Positions 57,747-64,000 of a DNA stretch of 64,000 nucleotides are shown here, piece after piece. The DNA is from Thauera chlorobenzoica (GTDB taxonomy: Bacteria; Pseudomonadota; Gammaproteobacteria; Burkholderiales; Rhodocyclaceae): assembly GCF_001922305.1 (NCBI RefSeq), contig NZ_CP018839.1:1364001-1428000 (forward strand), read 5' to 3'. The notes under the pieces were generated by a model. That model was not told where the DNA came from. It did no database searches and saw only the letters and a list, made by a program, of their open reading frames with translations. The translations under genes and the position numbers were made by a program. Positions within the stretch are counted from its first letter, which is position 1, and each line of letters begins with the position of its first letter.

Positions 57747-58802
57747 ATGAGGCTTTTCCGTCGGCCCGGCGGCTTCCTGCCCCGGCTGCTGGCGCTGCTT
57801 GTGGCAGCATTCGCGCTCGGTGCCTGTTCGCGGCCGCAGGTGTTCCACCACGAAGCCTTCGTCTTCGGCACCCGCGTCGATGTCGCTGTCTACGGCGCCG
57901 ACCAGGCCCAGGCCGATGCCGCCGCCGGTGCCGTGCTGCGCGAGTTCGACCGCCTCCACCGCGCCTATCACGCCTGGGAGCCGTCCGAGCTGACCGCGCT
58001 CAACGAGGCGATCGCGCGCGGCGAGCCGGCCACCGTGTCCGACGAACTCGCGGCGATGCTCGGCGATGCGCAGCGCATCGCCGCCACCGGCGACGAGCTG
58101 TTCAACCCCGCGCTCGGCGCCTTGGTGGCGCTGTGGGGTTTTCACACCGACACCTTCGTCCCCCGCCGGCCCGATCCGGCGGCGCTGCAGGCGCTGCTCG
58201 CGGCACGCCCGCAGATGGCCGACCTGGTCATCGACGGCAAGCGGGTGGAAAGCCGCAACCGCGCGGTACAGCTCGACCTCGGCGGCTACGCCAAGGGCTA
58301 CGCGCTCGACCGCGCAGCGGCGATCCTGCGCGAACAAGGGGTGAATAATGCGCTGATCAACATCGGCGGCAACGTCATGGCGCTCGGCGACAAGGGCGGC
58401 CAGCCGTGGCGCATCGGCATCCAGCACCCGCGCGCGCCGGCGCCGCTCGCCACCCTGCCGCTGTACGACGGCGAGGCGGTCGGCACCTCGGGCGACTACC
58501 AGCGCTATTTCGAGCTCGACGGCGAACGCTACGCCCACCTCCTCGATCCGCGCACCGGCCAGCCGGCGCGCGGCACCCAGTCGCTGACCGTCCTGATCAC
58601 GCCCCGTCCCGGCGCGGGCACGCTGTCGGACGCGCCGAGCAAGCCCGCCTACCTCGCCGGCGAGAGCTGGCGCGAACAGCTGCGCCGGTTCGGCATCGAC
58701 CACGGCCTGCGGGTGGGCGAGGACGGCCGCATCGAAGTGACCCGCGCGCTGCGCGCGCGGCTGCAGTTTCCTGCACCGCTCGAGGTGACGGTGATCGATT
58801 GA
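57747..58802 (+). CDS. apbE: FAD:protein FMN transferase
   Basis: The 351-residue lipoprotein (lipobox ALGAC near residue 27) has the ApbE motifs DLGGYAKGYALD, NALINIGGNVMALG and HLLDPRTGQPA. ApbE covalently attaches FMN to Thr/Ser of periplasmic flavoproteins such as NqrB/NqrC, RnfG and NosR. No obvious target is in the window. The usual STAD motif near the end reads GTLSDAP, keeping the Asp. The gene follows gshB by about 50 bases. Confidence 0.93.
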   Translation: MRLFRRPGGFLPRLLALLVAAFALGACSRPQVFHHEAFVFGTRVDVAVYGADQAQADAAAGAVLREFDRLHRAYHAWEPSELTALNEAIARGEPATVSDELAAMLGDAQRIAATGDELFNPALGALVALWGFHTDTFVPRRPDPAALQALLAARPQMADLVIDGKRVESRNRAVQLDLGGYAKGYALDRAAAILREQGVNNALINIGGNVMALGDKGGQPWRIGIQHPRAPAPLATLPLYDGEAVGTSGDYQRYFELDGERYAHLLDPRTGQPARGTQSLTVLITPRPGAGTLSDAPSKPAYLAGESWREQLRRFGIDHGLRVGEDGRIEVTRALRARLQFPAPLEVTVID

Positions 58803-58821
58803 ACGCAAGGAGAACAACACC

Positions 58822-59505
58822 ATGACCCCACAGACTGCCTGGCTGCTCGCCATTTCGGCCGTCATCATCGCGGCCCTGATCGGCTTTTTCATCGGCCGCC
58901 AGTTCGGCGCGGGGAGGTCGCGCATCGACGAGCTGGAAGCCGAGCTGAGCCGGAAGAAGGATGAGGCTGACCGTTACCGCGACGAGGTCGCGGCGCATTT
59001 CGACCAGAGCGCGACCCTGTTCGTGTCAATGGCCGGTTCCTACAAGGCGCTGTTCGAGCACCTGTCCGCCGGCTACGAAACGCTCGCTCCGGCGTCGTCG
59101 CGCGAGCGCTTCCAGCAGCGTGTCGAGGCCTTGCAGGTGGGCGACGGCTCCGCTCCGGAGGCAGACGGCAGGCCCGCCGCCGATGATTACCGGGATCGCC
59201 CGGCCGCATCGCGGGCGGCGGGTGCCGCCGCTGCCGCAGGGGTCGCCACGGTCGCTGCCGGGGCGGCGATGGCCGGCGCTGAGGGCGAAGACGGCGAAGA
59301 CGGCGAAGACGGCGAAGACGGTGAAGAGGGTGAAGAGGGTGAAGAGGGTGAAGAGGGTGAAGAGGGGGCCGCGCCCGCCCGGACCGTGGCCGGCGATGCC
59401 GGGATCGATGAGGTGCGCCGGGAGGAGGGCGCCGGCGTCGCCCTCGATCCGGTCGCGGAGGAAGTCTCCGGCGAACGCGCCGGGCGCGGCGAAGAGGCGA
59501 AGTAA
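58822..59505 (+). CDS. YhcB/ZapG-like (DUF1043) protein with acidic repeat tail
   Basis: The first 110 residues match DUF1043: one membrane helix ending in GFFIGRQFG, a coiled coil (about 33-60), and HFDQSATLFVSMAGSYKALFEHLS. E. coli YhcB/ZapG is a membrane protein tied to envelope growth and division. The rest (about 115-227) is low complexity, with an acidic GED/GEE tail coded by nine tandem 9-bp units at 59284-59364. Confidence 0.85.
   Translation: MTPQTAWLLAISAVIIAALIGFFIGRQFGAGRSRIDELEAELSRKKDEADRYRDEVAAHFDQSATLFVSMAGSYKALFEHLSAGYETLAPASSRERFQQRVEALQVGDGSAPEADGRPAADDYRDRPAASRAAGAAAAAGVATVAAGAAMAGAEGEDGEDGEDGEDGEEGEEGEEGEEGEEGAAPARTVAGDAGIDEVRREEGAGVALDPVAEEVSGERAGRGEEAK
59284..59364 (+). 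repeat. 9-bp tandem repeat (nine units) inside the ZapG-like gene
   Basis: Four copies of GGCGAAGAC are followed by five of GGTGAAGAG, coding for Gly-Glu-Asp and Gly-Glu-Glu. The unit keeps the frame, so copy-number change would only alter tail length. Confidence 0.9.
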
Positions 59506-59510
59506 GCGCC

Positions 59511-60395
59511 ATGCCCAAGCACGAACTCGACCGCCTGGCGATCGGCCTGATGGTGCTGCTGTGCACGGTCTGGGGGCTGCAGCAGGTGGCGATCAAGCTC
59601 GCCAGCGCCGGCATCTCGCCGGTGTGGCAGGCCGGGGTGCGTTCGGTCGGCGCCGCTGCGATCGTGTTCGGCTGGGCGGCGCTGCGTGGCGTAAGGCTGT
59701 TCGAGCGCGACCGCACGCTGCGGCCGGGGCTGTTCGCCGGGCTGCTGTTCGCGGGCGAGTTCGCGCTGATCTTTCTCGGATTGCAATTCACTTCGGCCTC
59801 GCGCGGCGTGATCTTCCTGTACACCGCGCCCTTCTTCGTCGCCCTCGGCGCGGTCTGGCTGCTGCCGCACGAACACATGCGCCGCGCCCAGTGGGCGGGG
59901 ATGGCGATGGCGTTTTCCGGCGTCATCGTGCTGTTCGGTGAGCACCTGTTCGTGCCGGCGGGCAAGGCCTGGGTGGGCGACCTGATGATCGTGGTCGCCG
60001 CGCTGCTGTGGGCGGCGACCACGCTGACGGTGAAGGCCAGCGCGCTGGCGCGGGCTTCGGCGGAGAAGACCCTGCTCTACCAGCTCGGGGTTTCGGCCCT
60101 GATCCTGCCGCCGCTGTCGCTGGTGCTGGGCGAGCCGGGGGTGTTCGCGCCGACGCCGCTGGTGTGGGCGAGCCTGCTGTTCCAGACCGTGATCGTCGCC
60201 GGTGCGTCCTACCTCGCCTGGTTCTGGCTGGTGCGGGAATATCCGGCGACGCGGCTGTCGTCGTTTTCCTTCCTGACGCCGGTGATGGGGGTGCTGGCCG
60301 GTGGCGTGCTCCTCGGCGAACCGCTGACGCCGGCGGTGTTCGTCGCGCTCGCTCTGGTCGGCGCCGGGATCTGGGTGGCGAACCGGCCGGCCTGA
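59511..60395 (+). CDS. DMT-superfamily (EamA) transporter
   Basis: The 294-residue protein has ten membrane helices in two EamA repeats. The first starts MVLLCTVWGLQQVAIKLASAGISP and the second shows SFSFLTPVMGVLAGGVLLGEPLTP, typical of the drug/metabolite exporters. The substrate is unknown. It starts five bases after the ZapG-like stop. Confidence 0.9.
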   Translation: MPKHELDRLAIGLMVLLCTVWGLQQVAIKLASAGISPVWQAGVRSVGAAAIVFGWAALRGVRLFERDRTLRPGLFAGLLFAGEFALIFLGLQFTSASRGVIFLYTAPFFVALGAVWLLPHEHMRRAQWAGMAMAFSGVIVLFGEHLFVPAGKAWVGDLMIVVAALLWAATTLTVKASALARASAEKTLLYQLGVSALILPPLSLVLGEPGVFAPTPLVWASLLFQTVIVAGASYLAWFWLVREYPATRLSSFSFLTPVMGVLAGGVLLGEPLTPAVFVALALVGAGIWVANRPA

Positions 60396-60475
60396 GCCGC
60401 GCAGCTGTTCCCGGGCGGCGCGCGCCCGGGGCCGATGCTCTATAGTGGCGGCGTTCCTGTTGTGGAGCCGTGCCC

Positions 60476-61090
60476 ATGTCCCGTCCGGTCGTCGAGTTCT
60501 GGTTCGAGTTCGCCAGCACCTACTCCTACCTGTCCGTGATGCGCATCGAAGCGGCGGCGCAGGCCGCCGGGGTGGACATCGAATGGCGTCCCTTCCTGCT
60601 CGGCCCGGTGTTCATGGCGCTGGGCTGGAACGACTCGCCGTTCAACATCTATCCGCCCAAGGGGCGCTACATGTGGCGTGATCTCGAGCGCCTCGCCGCC
60701 AGGCACGGCCTGCCTTTCCGCCACCCCAGCCGCTTCCCGCGCAACGGCCTGCTCGCCGCGCGGCTGGCCCTGCTCGGTGCCCATGAAGGCTGGGTCGCGC
60801 CGTTCGCGCGTGCGGTGATGACGGCCAACTTCGCCGAAGACCGCGAGATCGGCGAGCCGGCGGTGATCGGGTCGATTCTCGACGGTCTCGGCCTGCCGGC
60901 CGCCGAGCTGCTCGCGCGCGCACAGAGCGACGCCAACAAGCTCGCCCTGCGCTGCCAGACCGAGCGCGCCGCCGAACTCGGCCTGTTCGGCGCCCCCAGC
61001 TTCCGCGTCGGCGACGAGCTGTTCTGGGGCAACGACCGGCTCGAGGATGCGCTGGCGTGGGCCCGGCAGGGGGGCGTGGCGCGGACCTGA
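60476..61090 (+). CDS. 2-hydroxychromene-2-carboxylate isomerase family protein (DsbA/GST-kappa fold)
   Basis: The 204-residue protein has the family opening FWFEFASTYSYLS, then WRPFLLGPVF, and GLFGAPSFRVGDELFWGNDRLEDAL at the end. Such isomerases use glutathione in naphthalene breakdown, but many relatives lack that pathway, so the substrate is open. The Ser in STYSY replaces the active-site Cys of DsbA, as is usual here. The ATG at 60476 has GGAG eight bases upstream; a GTG two codons earlier is the alternative. Confidence 0.88.
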   Translation: MSRPVVEFWFEFASTYSYLSVMRIEAAAQAAGVDIEWRPFLLGPVFMALGWNDSPFNIYPPKGRYMWRDLERLAARHGLPFRHPSRFPRNGLLAARLALLGAHEGWVAPFARAVMTANFAEDREIGEPAVIGSILDGLGLPAAELLARAQSDANKLALRCQTERAAELGLFGAPSFRVGDELFWGNDRLEDALAWARQGGVART

Positions 61091-61147
61091 CGTCTGCGGC
61101 CTGGGTCCGGCGGCCGGTGTGTGCCCGCCGCTGTTACGGTGCCGGCC

Positions 61148-61840
61148 TTACTTCTTGCCCGCCTGTTCTTCCTCGTACCGGCGCAGACGTTCGTCGTAGC
61201 GCTCGCGGTCGCGCTCGGCCTGGGCGGCGCGCTCTGCAGCGTCTTCCTCTGCCTGGCGACGTGCGGTGGTGCGTTCGGCGTCACGCGCGGCGCGTTCGCG
61301 TTCCGTTTGGTCCTGGGCGGCGCGGCTGGCGGCTTCGCGCTCGGCGCGGATGCGCGCAGCGTCAGGGGCGGTCTCCGGGGGAGCGGTGCCGGAAGCGGAG
61401 GGCGCAGGGGCTTCCGGTGCCGGGGTTTCCGCTGTCGCCGGCGGTTGTGGCAGGTCAGGGGCTGCAGGCAGGGCCTGTGCCGGCGGGAGCTCGGCTGGCG
61501 GCGCGTCGATCGCGCGGGCGCGGGCGGCGTCGGCGGCGCGCTGGCGTTCGGCCAGATCGAGGCGGCGCGCCTCGGCTTCCAGCCCGCGCGCCCGGGTAAT
61601 GGTGTCGAGGCGCTGCTTCTTCGCCAGGTCGATGCAGCGATTGACCAGGAAGCGCTCGTGGCAGGCCGCTTCTGCGGCGCGATAGGTGGCTTCGGCCTCG
61701 GCGCGCAAGGCCTTGCCTTCGGCTTCGAGTTCGGCGATGCGGGCGCGGTCGTCGCCCGGCTGGCGTGCCGTCGTCGGCTGGGCGTGGGCGGCGCCCGGCA
61801 GTGCGGTGGCGCCCGCCAGCGCGATCAACAGGGTGAGCAT
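61148..61840 (-). CDS. Periplasmic coiled-coil protein, unknown
   Basis: The 230-residue precursor has a signal peptide (MLTLLIALAGATALPGAAHA, cleaved near 20). Residues 30-110 are charged helix with a CHERFLVNRCIDLAKKQR segment holding two Cys that could form a disulfide. Then come a Pro/Ala-rich linker (about 118-160) and a long Arg/Glu-rich coiled coil to the end (EEEQAGKK). It may be a cell-envelope spacer. The frame continues upstream by chance only; the ATG at 61840 gives the signal peptide. Confidence 0.75.
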   Translation of the reverse strand: MLTLLIALAGATALPGAAHAQPTTARQPGDDRARIAELEAEGKALRAEAEATYRAAEAACHERFLVNRCIDLAKKQRLDTITRARGLEAEARRLDLAERQRAADAARARAIDAPPAELPPAQALPAAPDLPQPPATAETPAPEAPAPSASGTAPPETAPDAARIRAEREAASRAAQDQTERERAARDAERTTARRQAEEDAAERAAQAERDRERYDERLRRYEEEQAGKK

Positions 61841-62092
61841 CGCCCCCCGGACTTTGCCCGGCAGGGGCGGTAAACCGCGGGCCGTGCCGGTTTTTTCCGT
61901 CGGGGCGGCGGGCGGCGGGCGGCGGCCTGTCGCTGAGGGCAGGGAGGCGGAAGGGGCGGGGCGGGTTGGAGTCGGCGTGTGGGAGCTGGACATGCGCGCG
62001 GTTTCCGGGTGCGATTCGGCTGGAGCGTGGAGGCTGGGGCGTAGAATAGCGCCTTTAGATGACTCCGCGGCCGCCCGGCCGCGTTTACGTTC

Positions 62093-64000
<1,908 letters not shown>

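Noticed and set aside
59284..59364. Possible CRISPR array
   Set aside because: The units are 9 bp, contiguous, without spacers and in frame inside a gene.

Overview
The window looks like a high-G+C chromosome segment of a betaproteobacterium, probably of the Thauera/Azoarcus (Zoogloeaceae) kind. This rests on proteobacterial-type gshA followed by gshB and apbE, a type B PutA, DUF3079, a fatty-acyl-AMP ligase/PlsC fusion, FecI/FecR iron signalling and sigma-54 control of a respiratory-type operon. The genus is an inference from gene content. No rRNA, tRNA, CRISPR array or replication origin was seen.

Left part (1-16.75 kb) is visibly less G+C rich than the rest and looks acquired. It holds (a) six genes with overlapping stops and starts: a membrane protein, two unknown proteins, a beta-CASP metallo-beta-lactamase nuclease, a LOG-family protein with an in-frame internal deletion, and an LpxR-like outer-membrane lipid A deacylase; (b) an IS256-family element with a clean 9-bp target duplication at the lpxR stop codon; (c) a cytochrome c'-like protein; (d) a TetR-controlled ABC-2 exporter operon like E. 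coli cecR-ybhGFSR with an added NodT-type outer-membrane factor; and (e) a divergent class I PHA synthase-like gene. The regulator gene and the PHA synthase gene start with nearly the same sequence, which points to one TetR operator controlling both.

The centre (16.9-27.6 kb) is the most interesting part. Two paralogous promoter blocks each carry two palindromic activator sites and an identical 15-bp sigma-54 -24/-12 element. One drives a CuA-containing heme-copper oxidoreductase operon (small periplasmic protein, CuA subunit II, subunit I, SCO, CtaG-like membrane protein). The other drives a formate/nitrite-family channel, an SDR and perhaps modABC. An NtrC-family activator with a Cys/His-rich PAS region lies between them. 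Subunit I has Asn where oxygen-reducing enzymes carry the cross-linked active-site Tyr, so it may be an NO reductase rather than an oxidase.

The right part (27.6-64 kb) is ordinary backbone with accessory pieces: an intact LOG protein, hydrolases, YchJ, an MBL lipoprotein, a GlxA-type regulator, a PIN/Phd toxin-antitoxin pair, panE, a FecI-FecR-TonB receptor-PepSY reductase iron module behind a Fur-box-like site, cysK, a patatin-related protein beside the FAAL-PlsC fusion, a solitary adenine methyltransferase, rlmA, putA, a GATase, gshA-gshB-apbE, a ZapG-like protein with a 9-bp tandem repeat, a DMT transporter, a DsbA-family isomerase, a periplasmic coiled-coil protein, and an ABC-F ATPase cut by the window end.
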